Positions 9,163 through 17,963 of a stretch of DNA of 64,000 nucleotides are shown one piece after another. Location of the stretch: NCBI GenBank assembly GCA_964035575.1, contig OZ037924.1, forward strand, positions 1,116,001-1,180,000. Reading direction: 5' to 3'. Source of the stretch: Rhynchopus sp. YZ270_cl-10 (lineage: Eukaryota > Euglenozoa > Diplonemea > Diplonemida > Diplonemidae). Within the stretch, counting starts at the first letter, position 1; every line of letters starts with the position of its first letter. Position numbers and translations under genes: made by a program. A model generated the notes under the pieces. That model made no database searches. It had not been told where the DNA came from and saw only the letters and a program-made list of their open reading frames with translations.

Positions 9163-10833
9163 ATGAAACAAGATGCCGCGATACAACGCAAACACACCGG
9201 AACCGGGGGCGGGGCAGGACTGGCACGCTCCCCTAAAAAGCCACCTCAGGCAAGCTTCGACCTTTGGGCACCTGTTGGGGGCAGGCAGCTCCCTAAGAAG
9301 AAGGACCGACCACCTAAGTCACCCAACCGCATGAAGCACACCACCACCACCACCACCACCGCCTCCGACACCACCACCACCCGCAACACCTACAACCCTT
9401 ACACCCCATTCCACACCACACCCACACCCACCCCAGGCACCGCCTCCAGACGTGCCGTGTCACCCCCGCCTCCAAAGACTCCACCACCTCCTCCCGCTCC
9501 TCCGACGTACAGTGATAACGACATAGAGGTGAACGAAGTGGTTCATTTGAAGCGGGTGTTGAAGATCCGAGAGAAGAACGTCGCGATGTTGCGGGAGGAG
9601 AACGGACGGCTGAGGGAGCAGAACAGGGAGTTGGAGGCCGCGAAGGGGGAGGAGGTGGTGAGGCTGCGGGCGGAGAATGCGAGGTTGGTTGAGGCGAACC
9701 GGGTGCTGGACAATGAGAAGAAGGGGACGGCGGGGCAGATCAGCGATGTCTGCCACTCTCTTCGTGGTAACGTCTCTGCGGTGCGCGAACAGCTGTCCTC
9801 CGAGCAACAGCACTGCACAGACCTCCGCCAGAAGCTCCACCTCTCCGAAGCGCACCTTGCGGACACCCAACGCCTCCTCAGACTCGCGCAGATCAGAGGA
9901 AAGGACCGAAACGCCACCCCCGGGGGCGAACACAAAATCGACTATTTTCAAACCACCGACGCCGACATAGCTGCATGCCGCAACGAATACTCCGTCGGAA
10001 GCCTCCGAAGAAACGACAGCATCCGTTACGAACCTACAGAGCACCGATCCTATCAACGGCGGGAAGCGTCCACAGATAGGATACACGCTTCTCCACAAAC
10101 ATCATTCGAAAGGAGGACAGAAGGGAGAGCCGTATCGCCATTTCAGGATGATCCATTAAGGCGTACTTCACCTGAAGCGAGGCAACCAGTAGAGAGGGGA
10201 GGCAGCAGCACGTTGGAGAGGCGAATAACGTCCCCAGAGGGCAGGCGAACGGCATCACCGTTTGGTCGGGCGGAAGGGAATAGCACTGCATTTGAAAGGA
10301 GAAACCCAGAGGGGAGGCGAACAGTGCCATTTGAGGGTGACCATTTGAGGAGAACAGATGGAGACAACACCTTCCATCCAGTAGAGCGACCGTCCACTGA
10401 TGGGAGAGCAACGTCACCATTTGAGGGTCAGAGAAGAGTGTCTGACGAGATGCGTACTGTGTCACCACATCGGAGGCAGGGGGATACTCACCTTACTCAC
10501 CTTGGGGAGCAGAATGGGCGGATCTCACGTTCCCCTTTGAGGGATGCGAGGAATTTACACAATGTCAATGGGGGAGGGGAGCGAGGGGCAAGCCCAGACC
10601 GAGGTGGTGGTGGTGGTGGTGGTGATGCGATGGGTGAACGAAGTGACAGAGAGAGGGTGCTGCGCTCCCCCAGCCCCAGCCCCCGGGTGGCCTCCTCGTG
10701 CACGCTCTCGTCCTCCCCGCCCTCGTCGCCTCCCTTCATCCCAGCCACATCCGACATCCGCTGCGCTGTCAAAAAACACCTCCCACAGCCCTTCACCGCC
10801 GGCAGAACGCCTTTATACAAAGATCACCTCTAA
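9163..10833 (+). CDS. Coiled-coil protein with SPF/RR repeat tail
   Basis: The ATG at 9163 opens a 556-residue frame preceded by a CA-rich leader. Residues 1-120 are low-complexity (Lys/Pro, a Thr tract, Pro-rich). Residues about 125-245 form a strong coiled coil with Leu/Val heptads (LKRVLKIREKNVAMLREENG, then LRAENARLVEANRVLDNEKK). Residues about 310-450 carry imperfect repeats of the form EGRRTxSPF followed by an RR-containing spacer, rich in SP/TP sites, so multisite phosphorylation is plausible. The C-terminus is Ser/Pro-rich and ends AGRTPLYKDHL. No family is recognised; a cytoskeletal or ciliary scaffold is a guess from composition only. Confidence 0.75.
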   Translation: MKQDAAIQRKHTGTGGGAGLARSPKKPPQASFDLWAPVGGRQLPKKKDRPPKSPNRMKHTTTTTTTASDTTTTRNTYNPYTPFHTTPTPTPGTASRRAVSPPPPKTPPPPPAPPTYSDNDIEVNEVVHLKRVLKIREKNVAMLREENGRLREQNRELEAAKGEEVVRLRAENARLVEANRVLDNEKKGTAGQISDVCHSLRGNVSAVREQLSSEQQHCTDLRQKLHLSEAHLADTQRLLRLAQIRGKDRNATPGGEHKIDYFQTTDADIAACRNEYSVGSLRRNDSIRYEPTEHRSYQRREASTDRIHASPQTSFERRTEGRAVSPFQDDPLRRTSPEARQPVERGGSSTLERRITSPEGRRTASPFGRAEGNSTAFERRNPEGRRTVPFEGDHLRRTDGDNTFHPVERPSTDGRATSPFEGQRRVSDEMRTVSPHRRQGDTHLTHLGEQNGRISRSPLRDARNLHNVNGGGERGASPDRGGGGGGGDAMGERSDRERVLRSPSPSPRVASSCTLSSSPPSSPPFIPATSDIRCAVKKHLPQPFTAGRTPLYKDHL

Positions 10834-10920
10834 TAGGTGGTGCCTATTTTTTTTTGCTGTGTTTTTTTTGCCCAGTTTCATTGATTTTTAAGTCTAAAAA
10901 GCTTTCCTCAAATCCCCATT

Positions 10921-11015
10921 TTTTACACCTTCTGTTGGACGCAGGGTATTGGTGCTTTCATCCGGATGGCTGGTATCGTACAGTGGGTCAGTCGGAGATT
11001 CCTGGTAACAACCCT
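10921..11015 (+). repeat. Interspersed repeat family B, copy 2
   Basis: This copy has the GACGCAGGGTAT start, the GTGCTTTCATCCGGATGGCT core and the GGTATCGTACAGTGGGTCAG block, and is more diverged downstream. It fills most of the gap between the coiled-coil gene and the membrane-protein gene and lies 55 bp before the next ATG. Confidence 0.75.
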
Positions 11016-11069
11016 ATATCCCCCAATTTTCAGGTTTTTTTTTTGTTTTTTTTTTTTCGGAAAAAAAAT

Positions 11070-11693
11070 ATGAGAGATTTACATTCACCATCTGCCGCGT
11101 TGATGGAGGAAATGGAGGAGATTGTGATACCGATTCCTAGCCTGCCGAGTGTTGAGCGGATGAGCACTTTGGAACGGCACAGTACAATGGAGAGACAGAG
11201 CACGCTGGATAGGCAGAGCACGTTGGGGGGACGGTTCAGTCTGGACTTCCACCCAACGATGGGTGGCGACAACGGCCATGAGAAGTGCGAACTGGGCAGT
11301 ACCGAATACGGCCAGATGACGCCGGCAAACCGTGCTGTGATAGCCGCCTGCCTGTGTGCGTCGTTCCTCCTCGTGGGCGTCGTGGTGTGGGTTCTCTTCG
11401 GCGCGGAGCTGCCAGAGAACGACACCACACCACCACACACGGCGCCCTGCACGGACACCCCAACTCTCTGTGCGAACACCACCTGCAGCACCCAAGATGC
11501 GCAGCACTCCTGTTGTGCCTGTGGTGGTGGTGTGCTCGAAGGAAGTGACGGCAGTGTGCACGGGGCGAGCGCAGGGTGGTGCGACGACACAGCGACGGGA
11601 TGTCCATTGGGTGATGATACAGTGTGCAAAGGGGAGAGCCCTGCAGTGCAGGCAGGCTGCTGTGTGTGTGGGGGTGGGCAGAGGCTGGGTTGA
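11070..11693 (+). CDS. Single-pass membrane protein, Cys-rich ectodomain
   Basis: The ATG at 11070 gives 207 residues; the frame extends upstream but only through repeat DNA. Residues about 25-55 hold short degenerate repeats of the form ERxSTL (STLERHSTMERQSTLDRQST). One membrane segment, AVIAACLCASFLLVGVVVWV, lies at about residues 89-108. The remaining about 95 residues are Cys-rich and contain two similar modules, each ending in a CC/CxCGGG motif (HSCCACGGG and GCCVCGGG), likely disulfide-bonded. With no N-terminal signal peptide, a type II orientation (short cytosolic N-terminus, Cys-rich part outside) is inferred. Family unknown. Confidence 0.7.
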   Translation: MRDLHSPSAALMEEMEEIVIPIPSLPSVERMSTLERHSTMERQSTLDRQSTLGGRFSLDFHPTMGGDNGHEKCELGSTEYGQMTPANRAVIAACLCASFLLVGVVVWVLFGAELPENDTTPPHTAPCTDTPTLCANTTCSTQDAQHSCCACGGGVLEGSDGSVHGASAGWCDDTATGCPLGDDTVCKGESPAVQAGCCVCGGGQRLG

Positions 11694-11994
11694 GAGCGTC
11701 TTCTGTCATGCATTATCGCTTCACGGTTTCCAATTGTACACGGATTTTCAGGTTCATAACATTATTTACTTATTTTTATTCCAAGATGTGTGTCGTGCAC
11801 ACATTCCTTTATTTCTTTTATTATTTTTTCAAGATGTATGTGTGCCCCGAGAGACACATTCATGATTCATCTTTCAAGTTTTCTTTTTTGGTCCTGGGCT
11901 GGACCTTAAATTGCATCCGGGGGTCCGTTCCTCCAGAAACTCTATGAAGGTGTTGACCGCTCGAACCGATGTCTCCTACCTGAGAGATTACAAA

Positions 11995-12245
11995 ACAGGA
12001 GGCGAGGAGGGGTATGCGGGGCGTTTTTGTGCCTTCAGGGTCTTTTTGTTTTTCAGCAACCCTGCCTCTCCTATATCACCAGTGCATAGCCTTTGTCTTT
12101 CTGTTGGGGTATGCGGGACTTCCCCTAATCCTCAGGGTCTAAACGCCCCTGCCCTCTTTTATGCAAGTTCACCCTGGCAGGGTATATAAATGCTGGGTCA
12201 GGCTGGCCCCCCTATGCTATGATGGGTGCTCGCACCCGGAGCATA
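11995..12245 (+). repeat. Interspersed repeat family F, two adjacent units
   Basis: GGGGTATGCGGGGC or GGGGTATGCGGGAC starts two neighbouring units, each followed by a CTTCAGGGTCT or CCTCAGGGTCTAAACG block. The second continues with TTTTATGCAAGTTCACCCTGGCAGGGTATATAAATGC and ends in a GGGTGC..GCACCC hairpin and AGCAT. The same order is found at 37497-37645. The TATAAA-like core is noted but not claimed as a promoter. Confidence 0.65.
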
Positions 12246-12445
12246 AATGGCCAGCGGTCAGGCCAGAGTCGCTCTACGGAGTCTCTCTGCCACGCCTTTG
12301 GGTTACGGTGTGCTGCCTGTAAGGACGTCCATGTATATCCCTAAGAGAAAGGGTGAGGCCCAACTGTCGGTACAGCATGGGGCGCCAAGAGAGAGATGTT
12401 GTGACCCCCCCGCCCACCCCTTTTTGTGTTTTTGGGTTTCTGCTC

Positions 12446-12708
12446 TCTTGTGTAGACTATCGTGCATCAAGCGTTGGGTGCAGCGAACTGCAGTACCTGT
12501 AAGCTCACAACTCTTCAACGGAAGGTGGGCCGCCGGCTGTCGAGCGGTTGTGAACCGCCCTCGTTCTCTTACGGTACGGGCCAGTCATTAGGTTTCCTTT
12601 TTACATCTTCTGTTGTTGGCCGCAGGGTACTTGTGCTTTCATCCGGATGGCTGGCATCGTACGTGGGTCAGTCGGAGGTGCCTTAATAACTTCACTTTTT
12701 TTTTTTAG
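12446..12708 (+). repeat. Repeat families C and B joined
   Basis: The C unit (CATCAAGCGTTGGGTGCAGC, GCCGCCGGCTG, GGTTGTGAACCGCC) runs straight into a full B unit (TTGTTGGCCGCAGGGTACTT, CATCCGGATGGCTGGCATCG, TTAATAACTTCACTTTTTTT). This suggests that C and B are halves of one longer element, of which other copies keep only one half. Confidence 0.7.
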
Positions 12709-13158
12709 TTCCGTTTCGAAAAAACAACATTGGAACAGAGGAAGAGGCAGAACAAAACGCAAAACATCGGGGGAAACGTTGCACTGTATCCCCCATCAGC
12801 AAAGTTGTTCATCTGATATTTCAAAAAAAAAAGCAGCGAAAAAGGTGATAAGGTGTTAAGATGCTGAGACAAAAATGTGTTTCGCTGGAAAGGGGTGTAC
12901 CCCTCAAGGCATACAATGGCATGCGAAGAGGTTCTTTGCATTCTTCGCATTTGGAAGAGAGAAAAAAAAATCTCAAAAAATTCTTTTGCCCCCGTGTTGT
13001 TGTGTTGGGCCTCCTCATTCTGGTTCTCTTCCCTCTCTTTGTCTTCCTCTCTCGAAGGGAATATGGTGTATGTTGATCGCTGCACGTCTATTAGGGATGG
13101 TGTATGCATATAGCAATATTGGGTTATATTTTGCAGATTCAGCTTCTCTTTTTTTGTA

Positions 13159-13325
13159 ATGTTTACGCAGACTACTTTGTGACTGGAAGGTGTCACGTCG
13201 TTCGCTCACCCAACCGTGCTGTACGGAAGCGTCAACGCATCAAACAATAAGGGGCGGTGAGGGAATGGTAAGTGACACTTTGCACTGTCACGAGACGGCT
13301 TTGTGTTGATAGTCAACTTTTTTCT
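13159..13325 (+). repeat. Repeat families E and D joined
   Basis: The E part (CTACTTTGTGACTGGAAGG, GTGTCACGTCGTTCGCTCAC, CAACCGTGCT, GGAAGCGTCAACGCATCAAA) is shared with 46360-46525 and partly with 17845-17940. The D part (CACTGTCACGAGACGGCTTT, AGTCAACTTTTTT) is shared with copies near 16805, 25511, 44868 and 50505. Both are in + orientation and end in T-rich DNA. Confidence 0.7.
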
Positions 13326-14105
13326 TTTATTATGAGATGTGACGTGTGCACATCAGGCACAATCAATTTTCTGATTTTTTTCATGAAAATTTGTTGGAAT
13401 AGTGTAGTTGCCACCTGTGCAAGCTCCACTGCCCCTAAAGTCACTCACGTAATAACCTCGGATTGCGGGCGTGGGCTAAGCATATAAGCTTGCATTCATC
13501 TTATATTTCTTTGTTGTCGGTTTTATTTCAAAAGCTGTGCTTTCAGGATACGTTTTTGCTCAGATTTTTTTTTCTCTTCAAAAAATATCATCTAGTTTCC
13601 CCCCTCATTCTTTTATTCCAACAAAATACCAACTCTGAAACCATTGTAACCTTTTGTGGTTTTATCTTTGCGAGGAGAGGATTATGTCCATCTTACTTTC
13701 CTTTATATGATATGGATATGTGTGCAGACAGCCATCCCTACTGTATTTTAAGTAATACCCATGGGGTTGGCAAATTGGAAATAAAATATTACGGAATGTG
13801 CCTTCAAGTGTGTTTAATTATTCACGCGGCATACTGCAGAGGAGGAACAACACATAACAGCAACGTAGAGAGACAGAGTGGGGAAAAAAAAAAAGCTACT
13901 TGCTAGGGTTGAGGATGGCCTCCGTCCATACCGATTAAGTACAAAGCCTTAGGGCGACATTGTGTACGGATCCTACCTCGGTAGGTGATTGTCGATACAA
14001 CAAAAAATAGTCTATGTCTTTCCTTCAAACGTAAGTTTATTATAGGTGGGCTTCAGGGGGGCTCAACCCCCCCCCCCCCCCGTCCCCCCTTCGTACCTTT
14101 CTCTA

Positions 14106-14560
14106 CACGGTGGACTCTTTCTGGAAAAGGGCAACTTAAAAAGAGGTCCAATGAGAGGGAGTACCAACTCCCGCTATCGGGAGTCTTGACTCCGCCTTTT
14201 CACTCCCGAAAGAGGGGAATCGAGCCACAATACAAAACAAACAGAGTAGCAAAAAATAGAAACTTAACACTCATCACACGATAAAACCCATGGGAGAGGT
14301 TGTGGTGAAACGCACACACCTCGACCTGTTTGGTGAGGCGTGGCTCTGCAGCGCGGTTCGTCCCTAGAACCGCGAGTGTGTTCAAAATGCTTTGTTTCTA
14401 TTTCCTCCTTCATTTCATGAGGTGACAAACAAAAAAACAAATACAAAACAAACAAACTTTCAAACCCCCCCTTTCACTCCAGAAAGGGGGGGAGTTGATA
14501 CTCCCCCTTTTTTTGGAACTCCGGAATATAGTTGCCCTTTTCCAGAAAGAGTCCACCGTG
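14106..14560. mobile_element. MITE, 455 bp, 31-bp perfect TIRs, TA target duplication
   Basis: The first 31 bp (14106-14136, starting CACGGTGGACTCTTTCTGGA) are repeated exactly in reverse complement at 14530-14560. TA precedes and follows the element (14104-14105 and 14561-14562), as expected for Tc1/mariner-type transposition. Sub-terminal sequence (ACTCCC..GGGAGT palindromes and a TTTCACTCC block) is also inverted but less exact. There is no transposase, so the element is non-autonomous. The perfect ends imply recent movement or conversion. Confidence 0.9.
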
Positions 14561-14713
14561 TATTCCCCCTCACAATTTTAAAAATAAAATGGTGCCTGTC
14601 TTTGGCTATGTTGTGTCGAGCAAAAAAAGGCGTTGTAGCCCATTTTCATCGAAGCGTTATCTTTCCAAAAATGATTATTAGTTCAACTTTCTTCAATATT
14701 CTTTTTTCTAGTT

Positions 14714-14760
14714 CCTGCGTCCGCCGATGAACGGCGAGGCGTTTGCACTTTCAACTTTTC
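14714..14760 (+). repeat. SINE tail fragment
   Basis: CCTGCGTCCGCCGATGAACG, then GCGAGGCGTTTGCACTTTCA and a T-rich end, matches the 3' part of the tRNA-like SINE at 62625-62755 and the start of the LINE ORF region. It lacks the tRNA-like head, as expected for a 5'-truncated retroposed copy. Confidence 0.7.
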
Positions 14761-16804
14761 TTTATTTTTCTTCTTTTTCAAAGATGACATAGATGGCTTT
14801 CTGGCCGAGAAGGGACCGACTGGCTGACAGTTTTTTTTTTTTTTTTTGACTTTGCTGACTTTTTTTTTTGCCAACAGAGTCGAAAAACGTCTGGTTTGAG
14901 CTTCGGGTTTTTCGAATTAATCAGTCCCCCCCTTACTTGGCTGGGCTAACATCTATGCATTCATCTTTCACGCTTTCTTTTTCTTCTGCTCTTTTTGGGG
15001 GGTTTTTGTCAAGATGAGTTACATTCTCTATTGCGAGTTTTTTCTTCTTTTTTAGTTGGTACTTTTCAACTTCTCTCGGTACACTTAGTGCACCCTATTA
15101 TACCATCTATTCAGTAGAATAGTTAGTATATGAAACAATTTTTTTTAGATCCGCAGAAGAGATGAACGGTTGCCTTTTTCTTGCTCTCTTTTTACGGATT
15201 ATCCTGAAGAAAAAGTCATTCGTCTGCTATGTGATAGTAAAGACCAAAGAGAATGTGAAGCCCACTGTGTTTGTCCTGCACGACGGTGGAGTAAATGACT
15301 TTGTGGTTTTTTCTTATTTCACCGTTGTAAGCCAGAGGTGAAACTAAATAAAGTCACATTGACTTCACTGCGTGGAGGAGATCCACATGAGTAACGTATC
15401 GCGTACGACATACGTGTATACTTATTCAATGGAGTGGAAGAAAGGATCTTTCTCCAAGTGGAAAAAGCACGACCCGTTTGTTGTCCAAATGCTTGTCAGT
15501 ATCGGGGTAGCGTGACCAAAAGCACACACAAATCAATTATGTGTGTCAAAAATCGAACGAAAATGAGAAAAAAATATCCACACCCCAACAAGCTACACTA
15601 AGGACAGGTAGGTCGCACAAAAGAAAGGCTTCCTACTTCCGTCCTTAACCGCTTTGTGGAGAATGCTGTGATAGGGGGGTAAATAATTGAAGACATTTGT
15701 GAGAGAAAACGCGTCCTGCATGTCAGAGAACGTGTCTTCGCTACGATGTTGGATAACAAAATACCCCAAACCCCACAGTAGTTTCCAAAAAAAACCAAGA
15801 AATACAAATGTGTTTCAAACCCTTTTTTGTGTGTCAGTGTGAAAAACCCCTAAATATCTCTAGTTTTTTTAGTCACACTGCCCCCCTCTTCCTCCCTACT
15901 TTTGTCAGTTTCAGCTCCGTTTTTTCTTGATTTCTTTCCATTCTTAGGTGGACTAAGCATAAACATAGGCTTGGACCATGCTTTCTTTTGGCATTCTTTT
16001 GCCCCAAAAAAAATAATTATTTTCTTCAAAGGGCAGGCATTGCTCTCTTGTGTCTAGCTGTGTGTCCATGGTTAGACCTTCAGGTCAGTCGCAAAGTCGA
16101 GTAGCCAGAGCTAGAGCTCGTACCCGTATCGGCGATTTTTTCTCGCACGATGCCGATAGTGGCAAAGCTGTGTGTGTATGCGTGTGCATCAGAGGCACAG
16201 TCATCTTTTCAAATATTCTCGTTCTTCCTCTTTTTCTTCTGGATGAAACACCCATTTGTGGACTGTTGTATCTATTCTTACAATTTTTCCTTCTTGATGG
16301 AATGTGGTTTAATACGCGTATCACCAATGTCTCTTATTTTTTGAAGATGTTGTCCGCACACATGACGGTGAAGTAAACGACTCGAGTTGTGGTTTTGTGG
16401 CTTCATTGTGGTGAAACCACAAAGAAAGCCGCAAGTCACGTTATTTGCTTCACCGTTGTGCAGACACATTCGTATCTCAATACTTTTTGTACCATCAAAT
16501 CATCAAAGCATCGATGCTGCCACCTAGGTCAAAGGTGTGTTCTCGATTCCCCCCCTTTTTTTTTGCCTTTGCTTTACCACCATTGCCATGCAGCGAAAAA
16601 CATAACAAATTTGCGGAGCGATAAACGGGAAAAAAAAAGTTTTCCTTTGTTTTCTTTTTATTCAATTGTCTTATCCTGGAGTCAGATTCTATTTTTTGTG
16701 TTTTGTCAAAACACAAAACCCTAGCACATGCCTCCCCCACTGTTGCGTTGCTTTCTGTCCACGTGGTTGATTCCATGAGGGATTGGTGGGGTTTTTTTTT
16801 TCAT

Positions 16805-16866
16805 GCAGTAACGGCACAAGGTACACTCTCATGAGCGGGATTGTATTTCAAGTCGAACCTGTTCTT
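16805..16866 (+). repeat. Interspersed repeat family D, diverged copy
   Basis: GGTACACTCTCATGAGCGGG then ATTGTATTTCAAGTCGAACC corresponds to the D consensus GGTACACTGTCACGAGAGGG and CTTTGTATTTCAAGTCAACC. Confidence 0.55.
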
Positions 16867-17064
16867 TTGTTGCATAGGTTTATCGTGTGTATCAAAATAG
16901 CGCGCAAAAAAGAGCTAAAAAATGCTTCAGCAGTCGTTATGACCTGACTATTAGAACAGATGTGCCACATTGTTGCATGAGGACTGTCAAGGTGTGATCT
17001 TCTGGGGGGGGTGGGGAAGCGCTCTAAAAGCTGTGTGTGCCCGTGAGGCCATTCATCTTTTATT

Positions 17065-17120
17065 AAGGTGACTAAGCAGCGAGAGGCTTAGGATCATCTT
17101 AGAAAACTTTTCTTTATTTT
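17065..17120 (+). repeat. Repeat family A (CTAAGC hairpin), copy
   Basis: AAGGTGACTAAGCAGCGAGA is followed by GGCTTAGGATCATCTT and a T-rich tail. CTAAGC pairs with GCTTAG across a short loop. Confidence 0.7.
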
Positions 17121-17388
17121 TTCGAAGCCCTATTTCAGAGGAGTATTTTTAGGTGAGGCATATTTATCTTTTCAACTTTTCGTTCTTTGTTTCGAAAAGT
17201 GGTTGTACTCTCGCATTGTAGCATCTGGATCGCGGTGATGCTGTTCACGTAGAATTTCTCTCTCTCTCCAATATTGTCGGACAAAACCTTTATTTTAATT
17301 TTCTTTTGCAACAAAATGCATCAATATTGACACCTTTTTTTGACCGAACCCTATGTGTACGCATATTTGGTCTTTCAAATTTTCTTAT

Positions 17389-17441
17389 AGGTGATGCAAC
17401 ACGAAAAGGCTGAGGATCATCTTACAAACCTTTCTTTTTAT
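17389..17441 (+). repeat. Repeat family A, diverged copy
   Basis: AGGTGATGCAACACGAAAAG then GCTGAGGATCATCTTACAAA and a T-rich tail. The left half of the hairpin has decayed, while the ATCATCTTACAAAC block is kept. Confidence 0.55.
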
Positions 17442-17844
17442 ACGTTATGAACAAAGTCAAAGCGCGTTTTTGTTCCCTTCGATTTAAAAAAAAGCAAACG
17501 ATGTTTTCGTTTTGTTTTTCTCTACACCTTTGTTTTTTTGGGGACAATATCCACCTTATTTCACACCATGTTTCATCCTCCATTTTCTACGCATCAAAAA
17601 AAAAGGCATTCCTTCCCTCTTTGAGTCTTCCCCCATTTTTCTTCGCACCACACAACTACCACTCTCTCCATCGCTGTTGATTATCCTGAGTTCCCCTGTT
17701 TTTAAACCTACAAGCGCAGCTTAAAGGAGAAATGGTTCCTCAGATACGGTCGCCAATCACCCCTCCAACAGGGTAATTGTGCAATCAACGAAAAAACCAT
17801 TTTTTCCCCCCTTTTACTTACCTATCAGAGTTACTATTTTTTAC

Positions 17845-17940
17845 AGCGGAAAGTGTCACGTAGTTCACTCATCCGAACCGTGTTACGTAACTACCACCAC
17901 CCCAGACAGGTGTGACAGTGTGTGGAAGAGTCAACACATG
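17845..17940 (+). repeat. Repeat family E at the 5' end of a large gene
   Basis: CGGAAAGTGTCACGTAGTTC, CCGAACCGTGTTACGTAACT and GGAAGAGTCAACACATGAAC match family E elsewhere. It follows TTACTATTTTTTACAG, which resembles a splice acceptor, and ends only about 25 bp before the ATG of the 17964 gene, so it probably lies in that gene's 5' UTR or promoter. Confidence 0.65.
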
Positions 17941-17963
17941 AACTAATATTTTCGGATGCGGTT

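Larger units (their letters stand above)
14761..17844. other. Long intergenic island, no supported gene
   Basis: This stretch is T-rich with many homopolymers. Two related segments, 15282-15345 and 16362-16420, share a GACGGTGRAGTAAAYGACT block followed by TGTGGTTTT and partly self-complementary sequence, and look like one more repeat family. Family D (about 16805-16865) and two family A hairpins (17065-17120, 17389-17441) also lie here. I found no convincing coding exon or RNA gene. Confidence 0.5.

Noticed and set aside
12180-12195. TATATAA box in repeat family F as a promoter
   Set aside because: It is part of a dispersed repeat and no gene starts at a suitable distance downstream.
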